A stretch of 64,000 bases of DNA from Flavobacterium pisciphilum (GTDB lineage Bacteria; Bacteroidota; Bacteroidia; Flavobacteriales; Flavobacteriaceae): NCBI RefSeq assembly GCF_020905345.1, contig NZ_JAJJMO010000001.1:1302001-1366000 (forward strand), given 5' to 3'. The position numbers and the translations under genes were made by a program. Below the pieces are notes generated by a model. The model did no database searches. It had not been told where the DNA came from and saw only the letters and a program-made list of their open reading frames with translations. Below, piece by piece: positions 53,615 through 63,274 of this stretch. Numbering within the stretch: position 1 is the first letter of the stretch; each line of letters opens with the position of its first letter.

Positions 53615-54088
53615 ATGAAACTTTCAGAAATTAAAGAAGTATTAAAAACAGTTGACGCTGTAAATTTTGAATTGCCAAACGGAAATTTTGTTCCGGAATA
53701 TTTCCATGTAACAGAAGTTGGTCTAATTACTAAAAACTTTATTGATTGTGGCGGAACAGTAAGAAAAGAAACTGTTGTAAACTTTCAGCTTTGGGATGCT
53801 AATGATTATGAACACAGACTTAAACCACAAAAATTGATTCATATAATTGAACTTTCAGAAAAGGTTTTAGGCATTGAAGACCATGAAATTGAAGTTGAAT
53901 ATCAGGATACCACAATCGGTAAATATGATCTTGATTTTAATGGCAAAAACTTTATTCTATTAAATAAACAGACTGCATGTTTGGCTCAGGAGCAATGTGG
54001 AATCCCGTCCGACAAATCAAAAGTAAAATTATCTCAATTAAATGCTGATAGTGCAAGTTCATGCGCACCTGGATCAGGCTGTTGTTAA
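53615..54088 (+). CDS. DUF6428-like protein of the arsenic operon
   Basis: 157 aa soluble protein. It begins MKLSEIKEVLKTVDAVNFEL and has FVPEYFHVTEVGLITKNFIDCGG, a pattern I associate with DUF6428 proteins next to arsenate reductases in Bacteroidetes. The C-terminus is rich in Cys (SSCAPGSGCC), with further Cys in CLAQEQCG, suggesting arsenite binding. Its role in arsenic handling is unknown. Confidence 0.7.
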   Translation: MKLSEIKEVLKTVDAVNFELPNGNFVPEYFHVTEVGLITKNFIDCGGTVRKETVVNFQLWDANDYEHRLKPQKLIHIIELSEKVLGIEDHEIEVEYQDTTIGKYDLDFNGKNFILLNKQTACLAQEQCGIPSDKSKVKLSQLNADSASSCAPGSGCC

Positions 54089-54134
54089 TTTTTAATGACA
54101 ATTAAACATCTATTATAAATACCAGACAAAAACT

Positions 54135-54749
54135 ATGTTATTTACTGAAATAAAAAACACCCTAAACTCATTTGATTTTAATCAGATTTCAGAAGATCGT
54201 AAAACTATACTGCAGCCATTAGTGGACTATATTCAAAATAAAGTCGACAACAAACTGCCGATTAGACTTAATCTGATCTGCACACATAATTCCAGAAGAA
54301 GTCACTTGTCCCAGGTCTGGGCACAGACTGCTGCTGCACATTATAATGTACAGAATGTTTCCTGCTATTCAGGAGGTACAGAAGCTACTGCACTTTTCCC
54401 AATGGTAGCCGAAACCCTGCAACGCAATGGATTTAAAGTTAAAACTATTTCTGAAAGTCAAAACCCGGTTTACTCTATAAAATTTTCAGCAAATGAACTA
54501 CCCGTTATCGGTTTTTCTAAAACCTATGATGATGATTTTAATCCCGAGAGTGAATTTGTTGCTATAATGACCTGTTCACAGGCTGATGGAGGCTGTCCTT
54601 TTATTGCAGGTGCCGAAAAGCGTATACCGATTACTTTTGAAGATCCAAAAGTTTCAGACGGCACAGCACAGCAAAAAGAAGTATATCTGGAGCGAAGCCT
54701 TCAGATTGGGACTGAAATGTTTTATGTATTCTCACAAATCAAACAATAA
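54135..54749 (+). CDS. arsC: Arsenate reductase, low-molecular-weight phosphatase type
   Basis: 204 aa. The P-loop CTHNSRRSH (Cys 49, Arg 55; CX5R) is that of phosphatase-type arsenate reductases. A pair of further cysteines in [12 protein letters not shown] and the [12 protein letters not shown] acid motif (general-acid Asp) follow. Reduces arsenate to arsenite for export by the next gene, which begins 2 bp after its stop. It is longer than classical ArsC (about 130 aa) because of an N-terminal helical extension. Confidence 0.85.
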   Translation: MLFTEIKNTLNSFDFNQISEDRKTILQPLVDYIQNKVDNKLPIRLNLICTHNSRRSHLSQVWAQTAAAHYNVQNVSCYSGGTEATALFPMVAETLQRNGFKVKTISESQNPVYSIKFSANELPVIGFSKTYDDDFNPESEFVAIMTCSQADGGCPFIAGAEKRIPITFEDPKVSDGTAQQKEVYLERSLQIGTEMFYVFSQIKQ

Positions 54750-54751
54750 AA

Positions 54752-55822
54752 ATGTCAGTAAATAACTGTGCGCCTGCCGCAGGACGCAAAAAATTAGGTT
54801 TCCTGGATAGATTTTTAACCCTCTGGATTTTCCTGGCTATGGCTCTTGGCGTAGCAATAGGATATTTCATTCCGTCCAGTGGTAATTTTATAAATTCATT
54901 CTCAAGCGGGACAACTAATATTCCTTTGGCTATTGGACTTATTCTTATGATGTACCCGCCTCTTGCCAAAGTGAAATACGAGCAAATGGGACAAGTTTTT
55001 AGAAACACAAAAATCCTGGGAGCCTCTTTATTTTTAAATTGGGTTGTTGGACCAATTTTAATGTTTTTACTAGCCTTGCTTTTTTTAAATGGCTATCCTG
55101 AATATATGATCGGTGTCATTCTGATAGGTTTGGCCCGTTGTATTGCAATGGTTGTCGTTTGGAATGATTTGGCAGATGGAAACAGGGAATATGCTGCAGG
55201 CCTTATTGCACTTAACAGCATTTTTCAGGTTCTGCTTTATAGTGTATATGCTTATATCTTCATAACTGTTCTTCCTCCCTACTTTGGCTATAATGGATTT
55301 GAAGTTAACATCAGTATTGGCCAGATCGCCGAAAGCGTGGGGATATATTTAGGAATTCCTTTTGCTCTTGGAATCATAAGCCGTTATGCTCTTATTGCCC
55401 TGAAAGGTTCTGAGTGGTTTGAAACTAAATACGTACCATTTATTTCTCCTATTACACTTATATCGTTGCTTTTTACAATCATAGTGATGTTCAGCCTTAA
55501 AGGGGAGCTTATTGTCCAGATTCCTATGGATGTTGTTCGTATCGCAGTTCCATTGGTAATATATTTTACCATCATGTTTATCATCAGCTTCTTTGTTGGA
55601 AAATATTTTGGTGCTGACTATTCGAAAGCGACTGCTATAGCTTTTACGGCTACCGGTAATAATTTTGAGCTTGCTATTGCAGTAGCCATTGGTGTCTTTG
55701 GCATAAACAGCGGTCAGGCATTTGCAGGAGTTATAGGGCCATTAGTAGAAGTACCGGCGCTCATTGCACTGGTTAATGTTGCTTTCTGGTTCAGAAAGAA
55801 GTATTATTTAAAAACAGCATAG
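54752..55822 (+). CDS. acr3: ACR3-type arsenite efflux transporter
   Basis: 356 aa with about ten membrane helices. Characteristic segments: [18 protein letters not shown], a PSSG region, [13 protein letters not shown], and [19 protein letters not shown] with the conserved Cys of the fourth helix needed for transport. Moves As(III) out of the cytoplasm using the proton gradient. Tightly coupled to arsC. Confidence 0.93.
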   Translation: MSVNNCAPAAGRKKLGFLDRFLTLWIFLAMALGVAIGYFIPSSGNFINSFSSGTTNIPLAIGLILMMYPPLAKVKYEQMGQVFRNTKILGASLFLNWVVGPILMFLLALLFLNGYPEYMIGVILIGLARCIAMVVVWNDLADGNREYAAGLIALNSIFQVLLYSVYAYIFITVLPPYFGYNGFEVNISIGQIAESVGIYLGIPFALGIISRYALIALKGSEWFETKYVPFISPITLISLLFTIIVMFSLKGELIVQIPMDVVRIAVPLVIYFTIMFIISFFVGKYFGADYSKATAIAFTATGNNFELAIAVAIGVFGINSGQAFAGVIGPLVEVPALIALVNVAFWFRKKYYLKTA

Positions 55823-55845
55823 TTTCCAATACTAATTTCTAAAAG

Positions 55846-56580
55846 ATGAGAATTGCAATAATATCGGATATACATGCCAATTTTCCGGCACTGGAACAAA
55901 CCTTAAAAAGTATCGAACAGCAGAATATTGACGCTGTTTACTGCCTAGGAGATTTGGTAGGTTATAATTTATGTCCTAACGCCGTGATAAATGAAATTCG
56001 TAAAAGACATATTCCGACTCTGGCAGGAAATCATGATGTTAAAGCTGTAGAAATACATAATGAGGGTTCTAATGACTCAGAAAGTTATGCATATCAAATA
56101 GTGGGCAAAGAGCAGATTAAATATCTTTCTGCTCTTCCTGCCCATATTAAACTAGAATTTCAGACAACGGATAAACTAATCAAGATCTTAATGGTACACG
56201 GCAGTCCTTACAGCAATACCGAATATTTGCTTGAGGATAAAAAGGAAAATGATTTTACTGCTATTTTTCTTGACTCCATCGCTGACATTATTATTTGTGG
56301 ACATTCACACAAGCCTTATCATAGAGTTTTAGAAAACCCGAATAAAAAAGGCAGTTATTTCCATGCTATTAATGCAGGATCAGTAGGAAAACCAAAGGGC
56401 GGAAATCCTAAATGCTGTTATGCAGTACTAACTATGGACAAAAGCAGTAATCTCTCAAAAAAAGAAGGTGTACAGGTAGAATTCATAAGAGTCGACTATG
56501 ATATTGAAAAGACTGCGATGGCTATCGAAGAAAGTCCGCTACCAAACGTATACGCACTTATGCTTCGAAAAGCATATTAA
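55846..56580 (+). CDS. Metallophosphoesterase
   Basis: 244 aa calcineurin-like phosphoesterase. Metal-ligand motifs: ISDIHANFPAL (residues 5-15), YCLGDLVGYN (about 31-40), AGNHDVK (about 60-66), VHGSP and GHSHKPYHRV. The YfcE/MJ0936-type fold hydrolyses small phosphodiesters; the substrate is unknown. It starts 23 bp after acr3 and may belong to the ars operon, although it is not a standard ars gene. Confidence 0.85.
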   Translation: MRIAIISDIHANFPALEQTLKSIEQQNIDAVYCLGDLVGYNLCPNAVINEIRKRHIPTLAGNHDVKAVEIHNEGSNDSESYAYQIVGKEQIKYLSALPAHIKLEFQTTDKLIKILMVHGSPYSNTEYLLEDKKENDFTAIFLDSIADIIICGHSHKPYHRVLENPNKKGSYFHAINAGSVGKPKGGNPKCCYAVLTMDKSSNLSKKEGVQVEFIRVDYDIEKTAMAIEESPLPNVYALMLRKAY

Positions 56581-56603
56581 GAAATGCCGCAATAAAATCA
56601 TTC

Positions 56604-57176
56604 ATGGAAAATTTTAAATTATTTTTGAATAGTCTTACTCCTGTCAGTGATGGGGAATTTGAAAATTACAGCCAATATTTTAAAGACCGTAGTTTACCTA
56701 AAAACTATTATTTTGCAGTGCAGGGCAAAATATGTCAAGAAGTGGCTTTTATAAAAAAAGGAACACTGCGAACTTATTATCTTAATGAAAAATCTGAGGA
56801 GGTAACTTCTTGTTTCTGTACCGAAAACAACTTAACAACATCTTATAAAAGTTTTGTTTCCCAACAGCCTTCAGAACTATCTATTCAGGCTATTGAAGAT
56901 ACTGAGCTTTTGGTTATTGATTACCGTGATTTACAAAATCTTTATCAAAAAAGTTCAGTTTGGCAGAATATCGGGAGGATAATTGCTGAAAGACAATACA
57001 TGGTAATGGAACAGTATGCCAATGTTCTTTGCAATGAGACAGCTAAAGAAAAATACCTACGTTTATTAAAAGAAGAGCCTTCGATTCTAAACAAAGCTTC
57101 CGTAAATGATATCGCCAGTTATCTCGGAGTAACCCGTCGAACACTTAGCAGGATTCGAAAAGAAATCACACAATAA
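56604..57176 (+). CDS. Crp/Fnr-family transcription regulator
   Basis: 190 aa. An N-terminal cyclic-nucleotide-binding-like domain (about residues 20-120; VAFIKKGTLRTYYLNEK) and a C-terminal helix-turn-helix, VNDIASYLGVTRRTLSRIRKEI (about 165-187). Bacteroidetes have many such regulators whose ligand is unknown. It may control the arsenic genes or the next membrane protein; the context does not decide. Confidence 0.85.
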   Translation: MENFKLFLNSLTPVSDGEFENYSQYFKDRSLPKNYYFAVQGKICQEVAFIKKGTLRTYYLNEKSEEVTSCFCTENNLTTSYKSFVSQQPSELSIQAIEDTELLVIDYRDLQNLYQKSSVWQNIGRIIAERQYMVMEQYANVLCNETAKEKYLRLLKEEPSILNKASVNDIASYLGVTRRTLSRIRKEITQ

Positions 57177-57194
57177 TTTCGAGGACATTTGTCC

Positions 57195-57225
57195 TTTAAT
57201 ACATTCTCCCCTTCCATTATTTTTG
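57195..57225 (+). promoter_or_regulatory. Promoter upstream of the membrane protein gene
   Basis: TATTTTTG (57218-57225) matches TAnnTTTG, with TTTA (57195-57198) 19 bp upstream as a near-match -33 box. The gene starts 23 bp downstream. Confidence 0.6.
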
Positions 57226-57248
57226 CTTTATAACAAATTCAAAAATAA

Positions 57249-57809
57249 ATGGAAACAGCTATTATTATCACTTCAGTTTTACTTATTCTTTTTTCTATTC
57301 TCGCACTGTATGATGGATTTTATCTTCATATTTTCAAATACAAATTGCACAATCATCCAGAAAGTAAAACAGAACATTATATCCATACAATCAGAGCAAT
57401 CTTCTTTCCTGCAATTTTATATTTCTTATTCCTATCACAGAGCTGTTCTCTTAGTTTTATAATTGGCTTAGTAGTTGTCGCACTTGATCTTCTAGTTTTA
57501 GCACTTGATGCTTATACAGAGAAAGACAGTAGGGAATTTATGGGTGGACTTCCTCGTTGGGAATATATATTACATCTTTTTGTTAATGGATTTCACTTTG
57601 CCTCGATAGGTGTTTTCTTGTCTATTAAACTACAATTTGAAAATAACCAAATAATAATCTTACCCACTATTGAAAATCAAAACTATGAGCTATTGCATAC
57701 TATCTTAATTAATCTTTTACCAGGTTCCGTTTTAGTTGGACTTCTTCACTTCTTTTTATGTTTTTCAAAAACAAGTATTTTTTGGAACAATTTGACAAGT
57801 AGAAAATAA
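57249..57809 (+). CDS. Polytopic membrane protein, unknown family
   Basis: 186 aa with about five membrane helices (residues 5-25, 52-68, 72-92, 110-128 and 155-172). Histidines lie in DGFYLHIFKYKLHNHPES and EYILHLFVNGFHFAS. I cannot name the family. Conserved-looking histidines in loops could bind metal or haem. It has its own promoter and is not clearly part of an operon. Confidence 0.6.
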   Translation: METAIIITSVLLILFSILALYDGFYLHIFKYKLHNHPESKTEHYIHTIRAIFFPAILYFLFLSQSCSLSFIIGLVVVALDLLVLALDAYTEKDSREFMGGLPRWEYILHLFVNGFHFASIGVFLSIKLQFENNQIIILPTIENQNYELLHTILINLLPGSVLVGLLHFFLCFSKTSIFWNNLTSRK

Positions 57810-57935
57810 AACTTTCAAACCTAAATAACATACGAAGCTTCAATCTCTCACGGTTTTTACCAATCTATCGAAGATCTATTTTTAATAATTCAAAGAAAAT
57901 TTCGATAACGTATATTTTATCTCTAAATTCGCAAT

Positions 57936-58265
57936 GTGAAAATTTGGGTAACATTATTATCAATCATTGTACTGTTTCTTTCAACAGTGCCTTGCAGTGC
58001 ATATTCTAAACATTCAGAATGTAATGTCGAGAAAAATTGCAAAAATGATTCGCATAGCTGTGGAAATGATTGTAATGGAAAATGTTCTCCATTTTATGCT
58101 TGTGGAAGTTGTGTTGGCTTTACAATTACACAAACTTCACTATTAATTTCAGAAAAATTAGAATTTACAACAACCGAAATACTACAACCTATATCCTACG
58201 ATAAGTTTGTTGATTCCTCCTTCTTTTGTAAAATTTGGCAACCTCCTAAATTTCTTACTATTTAA
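57936..58265 (+). CDS. Secreted Cys-rich small protein (DUF6660-like), paralogue of 33794
   Basis: 109 aa with a signal peptide (WVTLLSIIVLFLSTVPCSA) and a Cys-rich middle: CNVEKNCKNDSHSCGNDCNGKC, then CGSCVGF. The C-terminal part (LEFTTTEILQPI, WQPPKFL) aligns loosely with the protein at 33794, so the two are paralogues at the head of two metal-efflux runs. The start is GTG at 57936; a weak TAAATTCG -7-like element ends 4 bases before it. A metal-binding or sensing role is inferred. Confidence 0.6.
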   Translation: MKIWVTLLSIIVLFLSTVPCSAYSKHSECNVEKNCKNDSHSCGNDCNGKCSPFYACGSCVGFTITQTSLLISEKLEFTTTEILQPISYDKFVDSSFFCKIWQPPKFLTI

Positions 58266-58330
58266 AAAGTTTTACGCTTATGATTGCAAGATCATGAGCA
58301 TATTTATGTATTAATATTAAGAAATTATAA

Positions 58331-60499
58331 ATGTTTAAATATATTTTATTGATTGCGGCAATAACAACTATTGGCACAGCACAAGCACAGAATAAAATTA
58401 AAGTTCTCATTAAAGATGCCCAAACAAGCGTGCCTATTAATGGTGTAACTGCTAAAATTGAGCAGACTAATGTATCATCTGTATCAAACGCAGAAGGGCT
58501 TATCGTTTTTGAAAATCTTCAGCAGGGCGTTTATAATGTTTCTTTTTCTATGGAAGGCTATAAATCGAACATGGCATCCTTTACAATACCTTTTACAGGG
58601 GAATTTTTAGAAATTTCATTAGAGAGTGAAGCAGAAAAGATGGATGAAATTGTTGTCACTTCCACCAGAGGTACACGAACGATAAGTAACATTCCCACCC
58701 GCGTAGAATTTATTGCCGGAGAAGAACTCGAAGAAAAAGCCAACATGAAACCCGGCGATATCCGTATGATGCTCAATGAAAGCACGGGTATACAAACCCA
58801 ACAGACATCGGCAACATCAGGGAATTCTTCTATCAGAATTCAGGGATTGGACGGCAGATATACTCAAATATTAAAAGATGGTTTCCCCGTTTATTCAGGA
58901 GCTTCCAGCGGACTGGGATTACTGCAGACACCACCACTGGATTTAAAACAAGTGGAGATCATTAAAGGATCTGCCTCTACCCTATATGGCGGGGGAGCAA
59001 TTGCAGGCTTGGTGAATTTAGTTTCTAAAACCCCAACAGAAGAAAGAGAATTGCGATTTTTATTAAACGGAACTTCCGCTCTTGGATTGGATATTAATGG
59101 CTTTTACTCACAGCGATTCAATAAAATTGGATTGACTGTTTTTGCCTCACATGATCGCAATGCACCCTACGACCCTGCCAATATTCAGCTTACGGCTATT
59201 CCAAAGTTTGAGCGTTTTAATTTTAATCCCAAATTGTTTGTCTATTTTAATGAAAAGACAAAACTTAATTTTGGTGTAAATACAGTTTTCGAAAATCGTA
59301 TTGGTGGAAACATTGATTATATTAAAGACAAAAGTAAGTACCCTGATAGTTATTTTGAAAAAAATAAAACACAGAGAATAAGTACTCAATTTACCCTTAC
59401 CCATAAATTAAGTGAAAAGGAATCTCTAACATTCAAAAATAGCTTCAATAATTTTAGTCGTGTAATAACTATTCCCGATTATACTTTTGATGGACTTCAG
59501 AACAGTACTTTTTCTGAAATTACATATTCCCATAATGGCGAGATTTCCGAATGGGTTACAGGAGCCAATTTATACACTGATAAATTTACAGAAAACAGCA
59601 CTACTGCTTTTCCTCTAAGAGATTATAATCAGATAACCTACGGGGCTTTTGTTCAAAATACTCTCAAAGCTAAAGAGTGGCTTGATATTGAGACAGGTCT
59701 TAGAGGTGATTATGTTATTGATTATGGATTTTCATTTTTGCCAAGAATTTCTGCTCTATTTAAAATAAGTCCTAAACTTACCTCAAGACTCGGCGGTGGC
59801 TTAGGGTATAAAACGCCAACTATATTTACCGAAGAAAGCGAGCGTATTCAGTATCAAAATGTATTGCCTATCAATAGTGATTTTAATAAACTTGAAAAAA
59901 GCTACGGTGTAAATTTTGATGTTAATTACAAGGCCAGTATTACTGAGGATATATCTTTATCGCTCAATCAGTTGTTCTTTTATACTAATGTAGATAATCC
60001 TCTGATCTTAACTTCACTTCCTAATGCTATTTACCAGTTTGTTAATATTGATGGCTATTTAGATACCAAGGGAGCTGAAACTAATGTAAAATTAGGATAT
60101 AAGGATTTTAAACTATTTTTAGGTTATACCTACACCGATGCGTCAATAGATAATAATGGCATTAAATCTGAAAATCCTTTAACAGCCAAACATCGATTGA
60201 ATAATGTCTTGATGTATGAAGTAGAAGACAAATGGAAAGCTGGATTAGAGGCGTATTATTACAGTGCTCAAAAATTAAATGATGGAACAACCGGAAGGGA
60301 ATATTGGATTTTTGGTTTTATGGTGGAAAAACTATGGGAGAACTTTTCTCTTTATGCCAATTTCGAAAACTTTACCGATACGAGACAAACTAAATTTGGA
60401 AGTATTTATACAGGACCAATTTCAAATCCTGTTTTTAAGGATATTTATGCTCCCCTAGATGGATTTGTAATAAATGCTGGTTTAAAAATTAAGCTATAG
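58331..60499 (+). CDS. TonB-dependent receptor with carboxypeptidase-regulatory-like N-domain
   Basis: 722 aa outer-membrane receptor. A signal peptide (AITTIGTAQAQ) is followed by a CarboxypepD-reg-like domain (about residues 22-100), a TonB-box-like DEIVVTSTRG (about 106-115), the plug domain (about 118-225; RIQGLDGRYTQILKDGFPV) and a beta-barrel ending INAGLKIKL. It imports a substrate using the proton gradient via TonB; the substrate is probably a metal complex given the neighbouring transporter. Followed 4 bp later by that transporter gene. Confidence 0.88.
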   Translation: MFKYILLIAAITTIGTAQAQNKIKVLIKDAQTSVPINGVTAKIEQTNVSSVSNAEGLIVFENLQQGVYNVSFSMEGYKSNMASFTIPFTGEFLEISLESEAEKMDEIVVTSTRGTRTISNIPTRVEFIAGEELEEKANMKPGDIRMMLNESTGIQTQQTSATSGNSSIRIQGLDGRYTQILKDGFPVYSGASSGLGLLQTPPLDLKQVEIIKGSASTLYGGGAIAGLVNLVSKTPTEERELRFLLNGTSALGLDINGFYSQRFNKIGLTVFASHDRNAPYDPANIQLTAIPKFERFNFNPKLFVYFNEKTKLNFGVNTVFENRIGGNIDYIKDKSKYPDSYFEKNKTQRISTQFTLTHKLSEKESLTFKNSFNNFSRVITIPDYTFDGLQNSTFSEITYSHNGEISEWVTGANLYTDKFTENSTTAFPLRDYNQITYGAFVQNTLKAKEWLDIETGLRGDYVIDYGFSFLPRISALFKISPKLTSRLGGGLGYKTPTIFTEESERIQYQNVLPINSDFNKLEKSYGVNFDVNYKASITEDISLSLNQLFFYTNVDNPLILTSLPNAIYQFVNIDGYLDTKGAETNVKLGYKDFKLFLGYTYTDASIDNNGIKSENPLTAKHRLNNVLMYEVEDKWKAGLEAYYYSAQKLNDGTTGREYWIFGFMVEKLWENFSLYANFENFTDTRQTKFGSIYTGPISNPVFKDIYAPLDGFVINAGLKIKL

Positions 60500-60503
60500 C
60501 ATT

Positions 60504-61295
60504 ATGAAAAAAAGCACCTATAATATTAAAAAGATGGATTGCCCTAGTGAGGAGCAGCTTATCAGAATGAAACTTAGCAATATAAATCAAATTAAACGTC
60601 TGGATTTCGATATTCCAAATAGGAAATTAAACGTTTATCATTCAGATGACCCTAAAAGTATCACAAGCGCCATTGACAGTCTTAATTTCGACAGCAGTTT
60701 ATTGACCTCTGAAGAAACACTGGATATTTTAACTCCAGCAGATGATTCCCGGCAAAGAAAATTGTTATGGCAGGTTTTGATTATAAATCTCTCATTCTTT
60801 CTTATAGAAATTATAACGGGATTTATTTCCAATTCTATGGGATTAGTGGCCGATAGCCTGGATATGCTCGCTGACAGTATTGTATATGGTTTGGCATTAT
60901 TAGCAGTGGGAAGCACTATGTCAAGGAAAGTAGGCGTTGCTTTGATAAGTGGATACTTTCAAATCGTTTTGGCAATTTTGGGACTTATTGAAGTCATTCG
61001 AAGATATGTACAACAGGAAAATATTCCAAATTTCGAAACCATGATTATAGTTTCCCTGTTTGCTCTTGCTGGTAATTCATTATGCCTTTATTTACTTCAA
61101 AAATCAAAAAGTAAGGAAGCCCATATGGAAGCAAGTATGATTTTTACTTCCAACGATGTTATAATTAATCTCGGAGTTATAATAGCAGGTATTTTAGTTT
61201 ACTATACGAATTCTAAGCTGCCAGACCTGCTTATTGGTATCTGTGTTTTTGTAATAGTTGGCAGGGGCGCTTTGAAAATATTAAAATTAAAATAG
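60504..61295 (+). CDS. Cation-diffusion-facilitator-like transporter with HMA-like N-domain
   Basis: 263 aa. The N-terminal 70 residues (YNIKKMDCPSEEQLIRMKL) resemble an HMA-type domain with a single Cys. Then six membrane helices follow, with the CDF-like segment GLVADSLDMLADSIVYGLALLAVG, whose Asp pairs are metal ligands, and a TSNDVIINLGVI helix later. It exports a divalent metal across the inner membrane. Co-transcribed with the TonB receptor, the pair may manage import and export of one metal. Confidence 0.78.
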   Translation: MKKSTYNIKKMDCPSEEQLIRMKLSNINQIKRLDFDIPNRKLNVYHSDDPKSITSAIDSLNFDSSLLTSEETLDILTPADDSRQRKLLWQVLIINLSFFLIEIITGFISNSMGLVADSLDMLADSIVYGLALLAVGSTMSRKVGVALISGYFQIVLAILGLIEVIRRYVQQENIPNFETMIIVSLFALAGNSLCLYLLQKSKSKEAHMEASMIFTSNDVIINLGVIIAGILVYYTNSKLPDLLIGICVFVIVGRGALKILKLK

Positions 61296-61477
61296 AACGA
61301 TTTGCTTTATCAACTCTGTCCCATAGGATATTGAATGGTTTGTGCCCATTTTTTTGCAAACTAAAATTGATTCTCTCACGATGGAAGTAAATCTTCAAAA
61401 GAACCTTTAGAAATTATAAGCCCAAACATCAAAGTTAATTCTAAAACGCTGTGGTAGATATAGATCTTCAGAATAAT

Positions 61478-61502
61478 AAAAAGCCCTGAAAAGGGCTTTT
61501 TA
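61478..61502 (+). terminator. Terminator between the transporter and the integrase
   Basis: AAAAAGCCC (61478-61486) pairs with GGGCTTTTT (61493-61501) around TGAAAA. The A and T runs make it usable from both sides, so it can end both the metal island and the integrase transcript. Confidence 0.85.
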
Positions 61503-61534
61503 TTTATTATCTGATCCAATGCAGTAGTATAAAA

Positions 61535-62848
61535 TTAAGTGATGAAACCAAGTCTTTTTTTCATTTGGATTAAGTCTTTTTCCATTTGCTCGATTGTCTG
61601 TAAAGTTACCTCACCAGAAACATCTTCCTTATCTGCCAGTCTGTGTTTTAGTCCCTGCATCTCGCGACCTATTGACAGCTGCTCGGTCATTGCATACTGC
61701 TCGGTCTGGCTGACAGACTGGTGCCCTAGCATTTCTTTTACTACATGAATAGGCACATCATTATTGAGCGTTATAGTGCTCGCAAAAGTCCGTCTCGCCT
61801 TATGCGTATTTAAAGCAGTTGTTATACCACATAAATCAGCTATTTCTTTAAGATATTCATTCATTTTCTGATTTGAACTTACAGGCAATACCGAATTCCT
61901 TTCCAAGCAAAGTGGATGATTTCGATATCTCTCCATTATCATAACCGCTTTAGGCAATAGTGGAATATTAATAGGACTCCCTGTTTTCTGTCGCCCTGTC
62001 ATTATCCATTTTTCACCATCAATACCTACTTTTAAATCAGACTGTTTCAGATTATAAACATCAACATACGCAAGACCAGTGTAACATTGAAAAACAAAAA
62101 CATCTCTAACCACACTTAGACGGGCTGTAGAAAAATGATGTTTTTCCAGTGAGGCCAATTCATGATTAGTCAAAGGCTTTTTAGGAACTTTCGTTTTTTT
62201 AGATTTGAAACGTTTAAATGGATCGGCTGCAATAATTTCCTTATCAACTGCACTAAGGACGATTTTCTTAAAATTAGTAATATACTTAAGGGCAGTGTTG
62301 TTACTGATGTTTTTTACTGTTTTAAGATAGAACTCATAATCTTTTACAAATTCAAAATTAAGCTCATTAAATTCCATATCCTCAACACCGTATTTATAAA
62401 GCATAAACTCTCTGACATGATTTTTTGATATCTTGTAACGCTCATGGGTTCCTATAGCATACTCCTCTTTTTCTACCAAAGCCAGCATTTGATCATTGTG
62501 AAGCTGAAATTCCTGCAGTACTGTAGATTTTTTTTCTGTTGTTTTACCTAAAGCATAATTAATGAGCTTTATACTTGTAACTGTTTCGCCTTTTTCAGAA
62601 AGTTCGTCCCTGTACCGGCTTATTTTAAGTTCCAGTGAGTTTAAAAACAAATTCAGAGTCTTAGCATCTTCCTTATTTCCTGTAGCCCTTGCAGTCTTTT
62701 GCTCCCATCGTTTTAGATCCCACTTTCTTTTTGTGGAAGTTTCTTTAGGAACACCATCTACAGTAATTCTTAGATAAATGTATTTTTCATTGGTACTTTT
62801 TACGGAACTCTTCAAAAAGAAGGTAATTCCAAAACTGCTTTCTAACAT
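61535..62848 (-). CDS. int: Tyrosine-type integrase of the ICE
   Basis: 437 aa, Bacteroidetes conjugative-transposon type. An N-terminal arm-binding domain (about residues 1-100) and a SAM-like core-binding domain (about 110-210) precede the catalytic domain. In that domain Lys 288, H349-x-x-R352 (HKARRTF), H376 (LGHQS) and the nucleophile Tyr 385 are visible. The first catalytic Arg is replaced: TGLAYVDVYNL has Ala 260, as in IntDOT-like enzymes. It integrates and excises the element and reads away from the tRNA cluster. Confidence 0.93.
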   Translation of the reverse strand: MLESSFGITFFLKSSVKSTNEKYIYLRITVDGVPKETSTKRKWDLKRWEQKTARATGNKEDAKTLNLFLNSLELKISRYRDELSEKGETVTSIKLINYALGKTTEKKSTVLQEFQLHNDQMLALVEKEEYAIGTHERYKISKNHVREFMLYKYGVEDMEFNELNFEFVKDYEFYLKTVKNISNNTALKYITNFKKIVLSAVDKEIIAADPFKRFKSKKTKVPKKPLTNHELASLEKHHFSTARLSVVRDVFVFQCYTGLAYVDVYNLKQSDLKVGIDGEKWIMTGRQKTGSPINIPLLPKAVMIMERYRNHPLCLERNSVLPVSSNQKMNEYLKEIADLCGITTALNTHKARRTFASTITLNNDVPIHVVKEMLGHQSVSQTEQYAMTEQLSIGREMQGLKHRLADKEDVSGEVTLQTIEQMEKDLIQMKKRLGFIT

Positions 62849-63274
62849 AATTCAACAATTTAATAAGTTAATAAAGGTCGAATTATAATATCTCTAAATC
62901 AAGTCGTTAATAAGCTTTACATGTTGAATAACAAGTTGTTACATCCTTTTTTGTGGCAGTTTTTTTTACCAAAATAAATTGCCACGAATGTGCCATAAAA
63001 ATTAGTGAAAGAATGAGTGTTTTTGAATCTAAAAAGAAGAATAAAAAAACCCGCATCCTTGTAAAGTGCGGGTTTCAATGTATTAACCAATTATAAAAAT
63101 CGGTTTCAGTGATCCCAGAAGGATTGCAACTATAGGCCACAAACCCGCGTCATTTCTAAACTTCAGTAATTTCAAAAACCGTTTGCCACGGTTTTGCCAC
63201 ATTTTTTTCAGCAATTTTGAAAACAATTAAAATAAACAAAAAAAGCCACTCAAATTGATGAGTGGCTTTCTACG
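62849..63274. other. ICE end region between integrase and tRNA genes
   Basis: 426 bp. TTGCCAC occurs three times (62979-62985, 63183-63189, 63194-63200) and its complement GTGGCA at 62953-62958, suggesting integrase arm sites. A hairpin AACCCGCA/TGCGGGTT lies about 63048-63074. A 10-mer CAGAAGGATT (63116-63125) repeats the tRNA-Arg 3' part. The attachment site probably lies here or in the first tRNA. Confidence 0.45.

Noticed and set aside
63048..63074. Hairpin AACCCGCA/TGCGGGTT near the integrase
   Set aside because: Could be a terminator of the tRNA transcript, but it lacks a clear T run in the right direction and may equally belong to the attachment region; noted only within the intergenic entry.
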